Counted from the stretch's first letter, positions 33,735 through 46,269 are shown. The stretch is 64,000 nt of DNA from Stomoxys calcitrans (GCF_963082655.1 NC_081553.1:214477961-214541960), one strand, 5' to 3'. The notes: generated from the sequence alone by a model not told the origin. Numbers and translations: made by a program.

Positions 33735-34961
33735 AGATCCTTCCCGCATGTCCTACACATGCTATCACTTGCCGCACCAATTTTACATAAGTGAGCTCGT
33801 GGTCCTATGTATCCCGTTACGATACCAATGGCTATACTGACCTCCTTCTTGCTTCCTTTCAGTAATAGCCTCGTCTTCTCGCGATATGGGTCCCCCCATA
33901 GGATTTTCGCCGTCCTGCCGACCGTTTCGCTGTTCCGCAATCTTGCATGCGCTTTCGTCGACCACTCCCTTAACTCGGTCTGCGTCGACCCGAAGTTCTT
34001 CGGGTTAACCAAGTTCATTGAAGACAGTCCTCTGACCTTCACTGCCAAATCGTCTGCCCTTTTATTTCCACTTACTCCGTTATGGCCCGGCACCCAAACG
34101 AAGCGGATTTTGCAATTCTGGGAGAAGGCGTAAATCTCCTTCTTACACTGCAAAACTGTTCGTGACCTTACCGTTCTGGTTGTTATTGGCCCTTATGGCA
34201 ATTTTTCTGTCTGTAAAGAGGTTCACTCTCGACTTCCTTGAGTTAGCACCACACCACTTCACGTATTCCGTGATCGCCCGAATTTCCGCCTGCAGGGTAG
34301 TATAATGGTCAGGCAGTCTAAAACAGATCTCAGTCCTTGGGTTCTCAATGTAGACCCCCTGGCCCACTTTGTCCTCTAACTTTGATCCGCCCATGTAACA
34401 TGATCCTCCAGATGGTAATACTAGGGTTCCGTCAACAAAAGACTGTGCCGATGGCTGCAGTGCTTCGCACTCGACTTCAAGGTTCATCTCAGGTGTACGA
34501 TCGGAAACCTTTTCCTTTCCTTCCAGGTTTCCTATCGTCGCCTCGATTACACCGCGATGCTTTGAGCTGCTCCCATCCTCAATCCATTCTCTCATCGCCT
34601 TAAGTCTTATAGCCGTAGTGGCTGCCTCACACTTAATCTGTATGTCAATGGGTCGGATATTTAGAATAGTCTCCAGTGCCCTAGTGGGCGTGGTCCTCAT
34701 CGCTCCGTCTATGCCAACAAAACATGTTCTCTGAACCTGTTGTATGGTCCATGTGTAGCACTTTTTCTCCATAGCAGTCCACCAAACTAATGAGTATCGG
34801 TATAATCACGCTCCTGTAAAACCAGTGGACTATCCCCGGAATCAGGCCCCATTTCGAGGCCCGTCTACATAGCTTTCTTAGTACGCTACTGAATGTGACA
34901 CTTACAAATCAGTTTCCTGTCCAAGATCACTCCTAAGTATTTGAACCTTGTCAGATATCTT
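33735..34961 (-). pseudogene. 3' part of an RNase H-bearing LINE (LOA/I-like), frameshifted
   Basis: The minus strand reads the end of the reverse transcriptase (VQRTCFVGIDGAMRTTPTRA, then LETILNIRPIDIQIK) in 34143-34772. RNase H follows, where CYMGGSKLEDKVGQGVYIEN shows Gly in place of the usual first catalytic Asp (codon at about 34389-34391), then TLQAEIRAI and LFTDRKIAI. After a frameshift near 34150 it continues FVWVPGHNGVSGNKRADDLA, the last RNase H motif, and a C-terminal CRTCG. The tail beyond this is cut at 33735. Upstream of 34772 the thumb region survives only in broken frames. It is inactive and 5' truncated. Confidence 0.85.
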
Positions 34962-34962
34962 T

Positions 34963-35270
34963 GGAGGCCACCGTAGCGCAGAGGTTAGCATGTCCGCCTA
35001 TGACGTTGAACGCCTGGGTTCGAATCCGGGCAAGACCATCAGAAAAAATTTTCAGCGGTGGCTTTCCCCTCCTAATGCTGGCAACATTTGTGGGGTAATA
35101 TACCATGTAAAACTTCTCTCCCAAGAGGTGTCGCACTGTGACATGCCGTTCGGACTCGGCTATATAAAAAGGAGGCCCCTTATCATTGAGCTTAAACTTA
35201 AATGGGACAACTCACATTGATATTGAGAAATTTTCCCCCTCAATGTTCTTGGGCAAATTTTTATTTGCAT
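34963..35270 (+). mobile_element. tRNA-derived SINE, near full length
   Basis: A box GTAGCGCAGAGGTTAGCATG and B box GGTTCGAATCC form the tRNA-like head (34963-35040). The body has CAGCGGTGGCTTTCCCCTCC, GCCGTTCGGACTCGGCTATA and GGCCCCTTATCATTGAGC, and ends near TTCTTGGGCAAATTTT. Intact A and B boxes would allow RNA polymerase III initiation. I see no clean target duplication. Confidence 0.85.
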
Positions 35271-36285
35271 TGTAAGGCCTATAGGCAAAGTAAGCTAATC
35301 TATGATTAATTATCGCTAACTGGCAAGCCATTCGAACTTGCCGTTACCATTTAGCTGAACACTTAATTCAGAACTTATGACAAGTTTTGTAGTTCCCCCA
35401 CTTCGAAATTTTTGTAGGAAAATGTGTAAATTTGTCATTAGTTTCCTTAATGGCAACTCTGGCTGCTGCCACCGCAACCATGCTGTAAGTATGGTGTCTA
35501 TTTTCTCTTAGAGTTGGTTCATTGTATGCTACACCAGTCGGCAGGAGGGAGGGCAGGTCGGGCGATCGTTCGGTCAACACCACTCCACCACCACCAATCA
35601 ACCTTAATTAAACATTAGAGGCAATAACAAACATTTTGCGAAGAGTAAATTGCCACTCAAGCCACCAATCAACCTCGCAGTGCAAGCGAACGATCGTCCA
35701 TTGCATCACACGACACCACACCGCACCACACCACACCGTCAACATTGGGTGTATATTAAGGCATGCTGCACATGCTGCTGACTCCTTGCCACCAATTTAA
35801 TGGCAACAACTGAAACAGCTACAACAACACCAATTGACTGACAATCACTAGAACTGGGTTCGAAGGATCGCCTAGACCACCAGCCATCATTGCCATCGCC
35901 ACCATGTCAATGATTTCCGTTCCGTTAACAGCTTCCCAGGTTTATGGGCGAGCTAAAAAGAGGCCATGCCATGCAATACTCTCCCTCAATGATCTGTACC
36001 CATCGCTTTGGCTATTGTCATTATTGTTGGCCATATTGGCAAATGGTATGCACTTAGTCTTCGCTTCTAATGTCTAATTGTTGACGTAAAGTTCAGTTGA
36101 AAGAGTCTCATCAAATTTAATAGACCTCAATTTAGCGGTTGATGATGATAGCACAGAGTTTGATCTTCCACAGGGAGTTTGATCTCCCACAGGGCGTGTG
36201 TATGGCGGTACCAGTAATTATTTGAAGCAAAGTTGATAATTCTCTTAATTTTTTAAAATTTTGAAACTTTTAAACTTAAACAGCA
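35271..36285 (+). other. Unique DNA
   Basis: About 1 kb without recognised repeats. It contains CACACCGCACCACACCACAC-like simple sequence near 35700-35740. No exon with a supported frame and splice sites was found. Confidence 0.4.
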
Positions 36286-38013
36286 ACAAGTAAAAAGGCG
36301 TTTAGTTCGGCCAGGCCGAACTTTGGATACCCACCACCTCGGGTATATACGTAAACCACCTTCCGTCAAAATCTTTACGCCCCTTATGCCCCATAGCAGC
36401 CTTTTATGGGCCTAAGACCCTAAATCGGTCTATATGGCAGCTATATCCAAATCTGGACCGATCTGAGCCAAATCGCCAAAGAATTTTGAAGGGTCTAAAA
36501 CAACTGACTGTCCAAAATTTCAGCAAAATCGGACAATAAATGCGCCTTTTATGGGCCTAAGACCCTAAATAGGAGGATCGGTCTATATTGCAGCTATATC
36601 CAAATCTGCACCGATCTGAACCAAATTGACGAAAGATTTCGAAGAGTCTAACACAACTGACTGTCCAAAATTGCAGCAAAATCGGATAATAAATGCGCCT
36701 TTTATGGGCCTAAGACCCTATATCGAAGGATCGGTCTATATGGCAGCTATATCCAAATCTGGACCAATCAGAGCCAAATTGACGAAGGATGTCGAAGGGT
36801 CTAAGGCAACTCACTGTCCCAAATTTCAGCAAAATCCGATGATAAATGCGCCTTTTATGGGCCTAAGACCCTAAATCGGAGGATCGGTCTATATGGCAGC
36901 TATATCCAAATCTGGAACAATCTGGGCCAAATTACAGGAAGATGACAAAGGGCCTAACACAACTCACTGTCCAAAATTTCGGCGAAATCGGATAATAAAT
37001 GTGGATTTTATGACCCCAAAACCTTAAACCAAGAGATCGGTCTATATGTCAGCTATATCCAAATCTGGACCGATCTTGGCCAAATTTAAGAAATTTTTCG
37101 AAGGGTCTAACACAACTCACTGTCCCAAATTTCGGTGAAATCGGGCAATAAAAGATGTCGAAAAGTCTAACACAACTCCCTGTCCCAAATTTTGGCAAAA
37201 TCGGACACTAAATGCGCCTTTTATGGGTCCAAGACCTTAAATCGAGAGATCGGTCTATATGGTAGCTGTATCCAAATCTGACCTGATCGGGGCCAAATTG
37301 AAGAAGAAAGCCGATTGGACTAACACAAGTCACTCTCCCAAATTTCGGCAAAATCGGATAATAAAAGTGGCTTTTATGGGCCAAAGACCCTAAATCGGAG
37401 GATCGGTTTATATGGCAGCTATATCCAAAAATGGGCCGATCCGCGCAAAATTAACGAAGGATATTGAAGGGCCTAACACAACTCACTGTCCCAAATTTCA
37501 GCAAAATCGGATAATAAATGTGGCTTTTATGGGCCTAAGACTCTAAATCGGCCGATAGGTCTATATGGCAGCTATATCCAAATCTGGACCGATTTAGGCC
37601 AAATTGAAGAAGAATGTTAAAGGGCCTAAGACGACTCACTGTCCAACATTTCAGCAAAATCGGATAATAAAAGAGGCTTTTATGGGCCAAAGACCCAAAA
37701 TCGGAGGATCGGTGTATATAGGGGCTATATCAAGATATAGTCCGATTAAGACCATCTCCGAACTCAACCTGCATATGAACAAGAAAGAATCTGTGCAAAG
37801 TTTCAGCTCAATATTTCTATTGTTAAAGACGGTAGCGTGATTTCAACAGACGGACGGAGGGACAGACAGACGAACGACAGATCGCCTTACGATTTTTAAG
37901 ACGATCAAGAATATATTGTATATACTTTATAAGTTCGGAAATGGATATTTCGATGTGTTGCAAACGGAATGACAAGATGAATACACCTCCATTCTTCGGT
38001 GGTGGATATAAAA
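36286..38013 (+). mobile_element. Helentron/DINE-1-like element, full length (CCCACCACC subfamily)
   Basis: Left end ACAAGTAAAAAGGCGTTTAG, palindrome TTCGGCCAGGCCGAA, ATACCCACCACCTCGGG. About nine monomers with GGATCGGTCTATATGGCAGC and TTTTATGGGCCTAAGACC. Right end ACAGACGGACGGAGGGACAG, AAGTTCGGAAATGGATATTT and CTTCGGTGGTGGATATAAAA. One monomer near 37140 is cut short, showing slippage or unequal exchange in the array. Confidence 0.9.
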
Positions 38014-38114
38014 ATAGGCTACCATGCAGAACACAAAACCCCATGCCATTCATGACTTTCAAACTCAGGTTCTAGTCCTAAACTCAGTTCGAGTCCTGGC
38101 TAAAAAAATTTTTT

Positions 38115-39037
38115 ATTATACCCACCACTATGGGATGGGGGAACACTAATCTAGTCATCTCGTTTGTAACACCCGAAATATTGATCTAGGATTCCACAAA
38201 GTATATGTATTCTTGATCGTCTCGACATTCAGAGTTTAACTAGCCATGTCCGTCCGGCTATCGAAATTACGATACCGGTCGAATGGTTAAAGCTAGCCGC
38301 TTGAAATTTTGCACAGATACTCAAGATTGATATAGGTCGTTAGGAATTGCAAATGGGCTATATCGGTTAAGCTTTAGATATAGCTCCCATATAAACCGAT
38401 CTCCCGATTTGATTTCTTGAGTCCCTGGAAGTCGCAATTTTCATCCAGTTTGGCAGAAATTTTGAAAATAGTTTTCTCTTAGGACTTGCAATAACTGTGC
38501 TAAGTAGGGTCCGAATCGGTCAAGAACCTGATATAGCTTCCATAGAAACCTATCTCCCGATTTGATTTCTTGAGCCCTTACAAGCCGCAACTTTTGTCCG
38601 ATTTGGTTGAAATTTTGCATGTGGTGTCCATTATCACTTCCAACAACTGTGGTAAGTAAGGTTCAAATCGGTCCATAACCTCCCATATCTCCCATATAAA
38701 CCGATCTCCCGATTTGACTTCTTGAGCCGGTACAAGCCGAAACTTTGTCCGATTTTGCTGAAATTTTGTATGCGGTGTTCTGTTATGACTGTGCTGTCCA
38801 ACAACTATGGCAAATACGGTCCAAATCAGTCCATTACCTCATATAGCTCTCATGTAAAACTTTCTCTCGATCATCGTTGTTCAGTTCCTAGAAGCTTTGC
38901 TGGTTTGACAGAAGTTTGGTATGTAGAATAAACTTATGCGGCTTAACTAAATTTATTTTGTATACATCTTTAACAGAATCCATGGTGGTGGGTTCCCAAG
39001 ATTCGGCCCTGCCGAACTTATCACGCTTTTAGTTGTT
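38115..39037 (-). mobile_element. Helentron/DINE-1-like element, short, divergent subfamily
   Basis: Left end TATACCCACCACTATGGGAT, a minimal GTCCGTCCGGC block near 38250, then only three to four monomers (CTCCCATATAAACCGATCTC, CCCGATTTGATTTCTTGAG). Right end CATGGTGGTGGGTTCCCAAG, TTCGGCCCTGCCGAA, CTTTTAGTTGT. It combines the ACCCACCAC ends of one subfamily with monomers closer to the other. Confidence 0.85.
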
Positions 39038-39302
39038 TTAATTTAATTGATTTATTTCATCATAAAGAAGATGATGTCGGTGGGTTAGAGGATGCGTGCA
39101 AGACTACCAAACATGTGATTATGAGTTCAATATTCTGCGGCATCAAAATTATTAAAATTTGTTTTTAAGGGTAATAGTGAGAGTGACGGAGGAAACCCCG
39201 AAAGCAGCAGTAAAATGAACGAGACAAAGCAGCGCGAGTCGTACAAAGAAAACAAAAACACCACCACCCGAAGCAAACCACATGCGTTGGTTGGTTAGAT
39301 GG

Positions 39303-40656
39303 TTTTTATACCCTCCACCATAAGATGGGGGGTATACTAATTTCGTCATTCTGCTTGTAACTACTCGAAATATTCGTCTGAGACCCCATAAAGTATATAT
39401 ATTCTTGATCGTCGTGAAATTTTATGTCGATTTAGCCATGTCCGTCCGTCTGTCCGTCTGTCTGTCGAAAGCACGCTAACTTCCGAAGGAGTAGAGCTAG
39501 CCGCTTGAAATTTCGCACAAATACTTCTTATTAGTGTAGGTCGGTTGATATTGTAAATGGGCCATATCGGTCCACGTTTTGATATAGCTGCCATATAAAC
39601 CTATCTTGGGTCTTGACTTCTTGAGCCTCTAGAGTGCGCAATTCTTATCCGATTGGGATGAAATTTCGCACGACGTGTTTTGCTATGATATCCAACAACT
39701 GTGCCAAGTATAGTTCAAATCGGTCCATAACCTGATATAGCTGCCATATAAACCGATCTTGGGTCTTGACTTCTTGAGCCTCTAGAGTGCGCAATTCTTA
39801 TCCGATTGGAATGAAATTTCGCACGACGTGTTTTGTTATGATATCCAACAACTGTGCCAAGTAAGGTTCAAATCGGTCTATAACCTGATATAGCTGCCAT
39901 ATAAACCGATCTTGGGTCTTGACTTCTTGAGCCTCTAGAGTGCGCAATTCTTATCCGATTGAAATGAAATTTTGCACGACGTGTTTTGTTATGATACCCA
40001 ACAACTGTGCCAAGTATGGTTTAAATCGGTCCATAACCTGATATAGCTGCCATATAAACCGATCTTGGGTCTTGACTTCTTGAGCCTCTAGAGGGCACAA
40101 TCCTTATCCGATTTGAATGAATTTTTGCACGCAGTATTTCGTTATGATATCCAACAACTGTGCCAAGTATGGTTGAAATCGGTCGATAACCTGATATAGC
40201 TGTCATATAAACAGATCTGGGGATTTGACTTCTTGAGCTTCTAGAGGGCGCAATTCCTATCCGATTTGGCTGAAATTTTGCATGACGTATTTTATTTTTA
40301 CTTTCAACAACTGTGTCAAATAAGGTTCAAATCGGTTCATAACCTGATATAGCCGCCATATAAACCGATCTGGGATCTTGACTTCTTGACCCCTATTTAT
40401 CTATTTTACTTTTTGAGCCCCAATGGGCGCAATTCTTATACGAATTGGCTGAAATTTTACATAGGCCTCCAACATATAATTTAATTGTGGTCCGAACCGG
40501 ACCATATCTTGATATCGTTTTAAAAGCAGAGCAACTCTTTTCTTATATCCTTTTTTGCCTAAGAAGAGATGCCGGGAAAAGAACTCGACAAATGCGATCC
40601 ATGGTGGAGGGTATATAAGATTCGGCCCGGCCGAACTTAGCACGCTTTTACTTGTT
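39303..40656 (-). mobile_element. Helentron/DINE-1-like element, full length (CCCTCCACC subfamily)
   Basis: Left end TTTATACCCTCCACCATAAG, GTCY run CCGTCCGTCTGTCCGTCTGT at about 39440-39468, about six monomers of 153 bp with well conserved TATAGCTGCCATATAAACCG. Right end ATGGTGGAGGGTATATAAGA, TTCGGCCCGGCCGAA, CGCTTTTACTTGT. Near 40390 a partial monomer is deleted compared with the copy at 31289. Confidence 0.92.
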
Positions 40657-41912
40657 TTGCCTTGCTTATGGATATATTGTTGTTGTTATATGTTGGCCTT
40701 CAAAGGCACTCTTGTACTCATAAATTGTACTTTGGGTCGTTGAGATTCCAAAAAAAAAAAATTGTTGCAGGAAAATTAACAAATTTTGTATTTGTTTTTT
40801 TCGACCAAAGTTGTTGTTTTTCAAAATAATTTTTATCTATGTACTTTGTTAGGTCTCAAATCATAATTTCGTTAAAATGGTATGATAGTTAGTACAAACG
40901 CAATGACGAAATTACTATACCCCCATTCTAAAGGGGAGGGTATAATAATAACTCGTTTAGAAACCATGGTCAAAAGCTAGAAAATACCAAAAATAGGGTT
41001 GTTGTTCCTTATTATATGGGCTTATACCTTAGTGTGGACAATATTAGTTGAAGAGGTGTCTTTAAGTTAGCGAAATTCTAAAAAATAGAGAACTTTGCCA
41101 AAAAACTTCAAATTATTTTACTTATCATTCATCATTTCTTCTCATTCTCCTTATTGAAAAGTTTGATTCATTGTATTCCCCTTTCAAAATCCATAGTAAT
41201 TTATTATCTTTCTTATAGGATTTTCCTTCCGTTCAGGCACTTGAAATTGTGCTGATCATTGTGCATTCAGATCTTTGCATTTTCATAAAAAAAAAATCAT
41301 TGACAGTTGCGTATGGAAGCTGAGGCTTATAAAGACATTATAGCAAAAACATTTGTCCGCCTGTGCGATTAATTACTTTGACATTTGGGGTCATTTCCTG
41401 GCTAATTGCTTAATTAGTACCAAAGATTTGTAGCGTTTTTGCCGCAACTTGTGGTGGTAAATTGGCGAAGGTCGCTGAAAGCAAAAGAGGGGAAAAAGGA
41501 TTAAAATTCATTAAGTTTTTACAAATTCCTTTCACAGTTTCTAGTTTACCTAACGTTTGCTTGCAAAATATTTTAAATTCTTTTTTTTTTTTTTTTTTTT
41601 TGATTCGACTATATAAAAATCAAGATATGTTCAATGGTATACTTCCCCCATTTTAATTATAATGACTTACACTCCTCAAATACAATGTCACGATGGACAC
41701 ACGCTAATAAGCCTTATTGAGTGTCCGATAAAAATTAAATTTGCAAAAGGCCCAAGTTTTATATTCGCAATAATTGTTGTTAATGAACTCTCCAATGTGA
41801 GATGTGATATGCGAACTTCTAAAGGGCACCACAATCATAAGGGGCAATGGAAAGTTGACAACAATCACTGAGATTGTGAAATGATCTCTAACCTTTATCG
41901 GAAGATGAATTT
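40657..41912 (+). other. Mostly unique AT-rich DNA with a small Helentron-type terminus
   Basis: Positions 40890-40944 carry ACGCAATGACGAAATTACTA and a degraded GGGGAGGGTATAATAA, a solo 3' terminus in plus orientation. A T run lies at about 41581-41601. No exon or RNA gene is supported. Confidence 0.45.
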
Positions 41913-42782
41913 TGTATACCCTCCAGCATAGGATGGGGATATACTAATTTCGTCATTCTGTTTGTAACACCTCGAAATATGCTTCTAAGACCCAATAAGG
42001 TATACATATTCCAAGTCAAGTCCGTCCGTCCGTCTGTCTGTCCGTCCATCCGCCTGTCTGTCGAAAATACGCTAACTTTTCGAAGGCATAAAGCTGGGCA
42101 CTTGAAATTTTGCACAAATACTTTTTATTTATGTAAATCGATTAGGATCGTAAATGGGCCAAATCGGTCTATGTTTTGATATAGCTGCCATATAAACTGA
42201 TCTTGGGTCTTGACTTCTTAAGCCTATAGAGGGCGCAATTCTTATCCGATTTGGCTGAAATTTGGCAAGTGGTGTTTTAGTATCACTTCCAACAACTGTA
42301 TTAAGTATGGTTCAAATCGGTTCAAAACCTGATATAGCTGCCATATAAACCGACCTTGGGTCTAGACTTCTTAAGCCTCTAGAGGGCGCAATTATCGGCT
42401 GATTTGGCTGTCAGTTTGCACGTGGTGTTTTGGTATCACTTTCAACAACTGTGTTAAGTATGGTTCAAATCGGTTTACAACCTTGTTTAGCTGCCATATA
42501 AACCGATCTGGGTCTTGACTTCTAAAGCCTATAGAGGTCGCAATTATCGGCCGATTTAAGCGAAATTTTGCATATGGTGTTTTGGTGGTTTTTCAACAAC
42601 TGCGTTAAATATGGTTCAAATCAGTTCATAACCTGATATAGCTGCTATATAAAGCGACCTTGGGTCTTGACTTCTTGAGCCTCTAGAGGGCGCCATTTTC
42701 ACCCGACTTGGCAAAAATTTTTGCTCCCTGCAAGGGCTTCCGAATGCATATTGAATTCATTTATGGTTTAAATCGGACTACA
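41913..42782 (-). mobile_element. Helentron/DINE-1-like element, 5' truncated by the next element
   Basis: Left end GTATACCCTCCAGCATAGGA, GTCY block CCGTCCGTCCGTCTGTCTGT near 42020-42062, about four monomers. The right side stops in a monomer where the 3' terminus of another element starts at 42783, so the later element inserted into or replaced its 5' half. Confidence 0.85.
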
Positions 42783-44092
42783 TTTTTATACCCACCACCG
42801 AAGGATGGGGGTATATTCATTTTGTCATTCCGTTTGCAACACATCGAAATATCCATTTCCGACCCTATAAAGTATATATATTCTTGATCAGCGTAAAAAT
42901 CTAAGACGATCTAGCCATGTCCGTCCGTCTGCCCGTCTGTCTATTGAAATCACGCTACAGTCTTTAAAAATAGAGATATTGAGCTGAAATTTTGCACAGA
43001 TTCTTTTTTTGTTCATAAGCAGGTTAAGTTCGAAGATGGGCTATATCGGACTATATCTTGATATAGCCCCCATATAGACCGATCCGCCGATTTAGGGTCT
43101 TAGGCCCATAAAAGCCACATTTATTATCCGATTTCGCTGAAATTTGGGGCAGTGAGTTGTGTTAGGCCCTTCGACATCCTTTGTCAATTTGGCTCAGATC
43201 GGTCCAGATTTGGATATAGCTGCCATATAGACCGATCCTCCGATTTAGGGTCTAAGGCCCATAAAATCCACATTTATGGTCCGATTTCGCTGAAATTTGG
43301 GACAGTGAGTTGTGTTAGGCCCTTCGACATCCTTTGTCAATTTGGCTCAGATCGGTCCAGATTTGGATCTAGCTGCCATATAGACCGATTTCTTGATTTA
43401 TGGTTTTGGGCCCATAAAATTCTCATTTATTATCCGATGTCGCCGAGATTTGGGACAGTGTGTTAAGTTAAGCCCCTTGACATACTTCTGCAATATCGCA
43501 CAGATCGGTCCAGATTTGGATATAGCTGCCATATAGACCGATATCTAGGTTTTAGGTTTTGGGGCCATAAAAGACGCATTTATTGTCCGATGTCGCTGAA
43601 ATTTGAGACAGTGAGTTTGGCTAGGCTCTTCGACGTCCTTCTTCAATTTTGACCAGATCGGTCCAGATTTGAATATAGCTGTCATATAGACCGATCTCTC
43701 GATTTAAGGTTTTAGGCCCATATAGTCTGATTTCGCCAAAATTTGGGACAGTGCTTTGTGTTAGGCTCTTCGACCTTTTTATGCAACTTGGCCCAAATCG
43801 GTCCAGATTTGGATGTAGCTGCCATTTATTATCCGATTTCACTGAAATTTGACACAGTGACTTATATTAGGCCTTTCGACATCCGTGTCGTATATAGTTC
43901 AGATCGGTTTATTTTTAGATATAGCTAGTGTACTTATTAGTATTTGGTCCAAATCGGAACATATATTGATGAAACTGATATGGGACATAAGGTATTTTCA
44001 CCGAATTTTGATGAAAGGTGGTTTACATATATACCCGTGGTGGTGGGTATCCAAAGTTCGGCCCGGCCGAACTTAACGCCTTTTTACTTGTT
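42783..44092 (-). mobile_element. Helentron/DINE-1-like element, full length (CCCACCACC subfamily)
   Basis: Left end TTTATACCCACCACCGAAGG, GTCY block CCGTCCGTCTGCCCGTCTGT near 42919-42940, about six monomers with GATTTGGATATAGCTGCCAT and TTAGGCCCATAAAAG. Right end GTGGTGGGTATCCAAAG, TTCGGCCCGGCCGAA, CTTTTTACTTGT. Confidence 0.92.
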
Positions 44093-44212
44093 TTTCTGTG
44101 TGAATGCAGTGCATCACATTGGCGAGAGAAAATTAGGAAGTGGAGAGGGGGAGCAATTCTTATCCGATTTGGATGTAATTCTGATATAGCTGCCGTTTCA
44201 TAACCTGATATA
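44093..44212 (-). mobile_element. Small Helentron-type monomer fragment beside the LINE
   Basis: After about 50 unique bases, 44150-44212 contains CAATTCTTATCCGATTTGG and TAACCTGATATAGC from a CCCTCCACC-subfamily monomer, in minus orientation. A degraded palindromic 5' end of the same orientation lies at 47856-47890. The LINE at 44213-47855 may therefore sit inside an old element. Confidence 0.55.
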
Positions 44213-45100
44213 GCATGTAGTGCTTATTGACATTTGTCTTAAATCTTTGGATGGCAAAGTGGGTGGGAAAAACATTAGCCGGAAATCGATTCCACACACG
44301 AACGGTTCGGGCGAAATAAGAATTCTCTCTATAATGCATTGTACGGTCCGCTGGCCTATCAATTACAAACGGGTGTGAGATCCTGGAATGTCTAGTATCC
44401 CTGAAATACATCCTTACATCAGGAATTGCAAATTTTGCCCATGAATATTCCCCTAAGGCATAGGGGCAAACTTTTCATATATCAATGAATACAGTAGGAT
44501 TCAAATTTGTGCTCAATGATAAGGGGCCTCCTTTTTATAGCCGAGTCCGAACGGCGTGCCGACATCTCTTTGGAGAGAAGTTTTACATGGCATAGTACCT
44601 CACAAATGTTGCCATCATTATGAAGGGAAAACCACCGCTGGAAATTTTTTTTTTCTGATGGTTTCACCAGGATTCGAACCCAGGAAGTCAGCGTCATAGG
44701 CAGACATGCTAACCTCTGCGCTAAGGTGGTCTCCATCAGGAATAAGAAGACGAATATCAGATGAACACACACACACATGAAAGTACCGATAGAACAGCGC
44801 CGAACAACCCACATTGCGACGATGATGAAGGGAGGCAATAGAGTTGGATAGCCAAGTGTCCTCAACCAACGCCATCGCTCTTCTCTGTACAGGGTCCAGT
44901 AGCTCGAGGGATGATTTTGAAGCTTCAGCCCATACATGTGAGTTGTACTCTATTTTCAGCCTTATGAGATGATCGGTGTAAATGTTAAGAAGATCAGACG
45001 GAGTGAAGTAATTCTTACTTCGTTCAAGAAAGCCTAAACACTTGAATGCTTCTTTCGACACTTCAAATACATGTTTAGCCCAACGGACATCGCTATGTAT
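44213..45100 (-). repeat. Copy 1 of an 888-bp perfect tandem duplication (LINE plus SINE)
   Basis: By eye this copy is identical to 45107-45994 at an offset of 894; the two are separated by the 6 bases GTGAAA. It holds the LINE reverse-transcriptase C-terminal region (ending FPTHFAIQRFKTNVNKHYML) interrupted by the SINE at 44427-44733. Identity across both coding-derived and SINE sequence means the duplication happened after the SINE insertion and very recently, or is an assembly artefact. Confidence 0.9.
44427..44733 (-). mobile_element. tRNA-derived SINE inside the LINE (copy 1), 10-bp target duplication
   Basis: On the minus strand: head GGAGACCACCTTAGCGCAGA, B box GGGTTCGAATCCTGG, body GGCACGCCGTTCGGACTCGG and GGCCCCTTATCATTGAGC, tail TTCATGGGCAAAATTTGC. 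CATCAGGAAT flanks it at 44417-44426 and 44734-44743. Removing the element and one duplicate rejoins the LINE frame (LLIPDVRMYFRDTRHSR), which confirms the boundaries. Confidence 0.95.
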
Positions 45101-45106
45101 GTGAAA

Positions 45107-45994
45107 GCATGTAGTGCTTATTGACATTTGTCTTAAATCTTTGGATGGCAAAGTGGGTGGGAAAAACATTAGCCGGAAATCGATTCCACACACGAACGGT
45201 TCGGGCGAAATAAGAATTCTCTCTATAATGCATTGTACGGTCCGCTGGCCTATCAATTACAAACGGGTGTGAGATCCTGGAATGTCTAGTATCCCTGAAA
45301 TACATCCTTACATCAGGAATTGCAAATTTTGCCCATGAATATTCCCCTAAGGCATAGGGGCAAACTTTTCATATATCAATGAATACAGTAGGATTCAAAT
45401 TTGTGCTCAATGATAAGGGGCCTCCTTTTTATAGCCGAGTCCGAACGGCGTGCCGACATCTCTTTGGAGAGAAGTTTTACATGGCATAGTACCTCACAAA
45501 TGTTGCCATCATTATGAAGGGAAAACCACCGCTGGAAATTTTTTTTTTCTGATGGTTTCACCAGGATTCGAACCCAGGAAGTCAGCGTCATAGGCAGACA
45601 TGCTAACCTCTGCGCTAAGGTGGTCTCCATCAGGAATAAGAAGACGAATATCAGATGAACACACACACACATGAAAGTACCGATAGAACAGCGCCGAACA
45701 ACCCACATTGCGACGATGATGAAGGGAGGCAATAGAGTTGGATAGCCAAGTGTCCTCAACCAACGCCATCGCTCTTCTCTGTACAGGGTCCAGTAGCTCG
45801 AGGGATGATTTTGAAGCTTCAGCCCATACATGTGAGTTGTACTCTATTTTCAGCCTTATGAGATGATCGGTGTAAATGTTAAGAAGATCAGACGGAGTGA
45901 AGTAATTCTTACTTCGTTCAAGAAAGCCTAAACACTTGAATGCTTCTTTCGACACTTCAAATACATGTTTAGCCCAACGGACATCGCTATGTAT
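45107..45994 (-). repeat. Copy 2 of the 888-bp perfect tandem duplication
   Basis: Same content as 44213-45100. This copy is continuous at its right end with the rest of the LINE (GTATTTTCACGGCC at 45991 onward), so copy 2 keeps the original upstream junction. Copy 1 carries the junction to the Helentron-type fragment on its left. Confidence 0.9.
45321..45627 (-). mobile_element. tRNA-derived SINE inside the LINE (copy 2)
   Basis: Identical by eye to the SINE at 44427-44733, with the same CATCAGGAAT flanks at 45311-45320 and 45628-45637. It arose by the tandem duplication rather than an independent insertion. Confidence 0.95.
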
Positions 45995-46269
45995 TTTCAC
46001 GGCCAGAATATCAAGAGCTTCTGATTACTCAACATCTAGACCGTTGATAGACAAAGATGATCATAAAGGGTCAGCTAATCGTTTTTGTGATAACAAGCAG
46101 CACTGAGTCTTCCGAGTATTAAAATCCACTCGATTCATTCGACCCCTCTCAGAAATGGCCATGCTGGCAGAGTGTATCGACCATAACCCTCCTCTTGTCC
46201 TCAATCTCTCGAAGACTCGACCCATGGTCGAATGAGTACGAATGACTGAGATTACTGTCGTCGATGTCT

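Noticed and set aside
33807..34133. Plus-strand frame of 108 codons opposite the LINE RNase H region
   Set aside because: It is the antisense shadow of the LINE coding strand, which carries the recognisable motifs.
34963..35040. tRNA-like A and B boxes that could be tRNA genes (also at the other SINE heads)
   Set aside because: The same head is followed by the same non-tRNA body in every copy, and no proper acceptor stem pairing is apparent, so these are SINE promoters rather than tRNA genes.
35690..35760. CACACCGCACC-type simple sequence as a regulatory element
   Set aside because: It is simple-sequence DNA with no supporting context.
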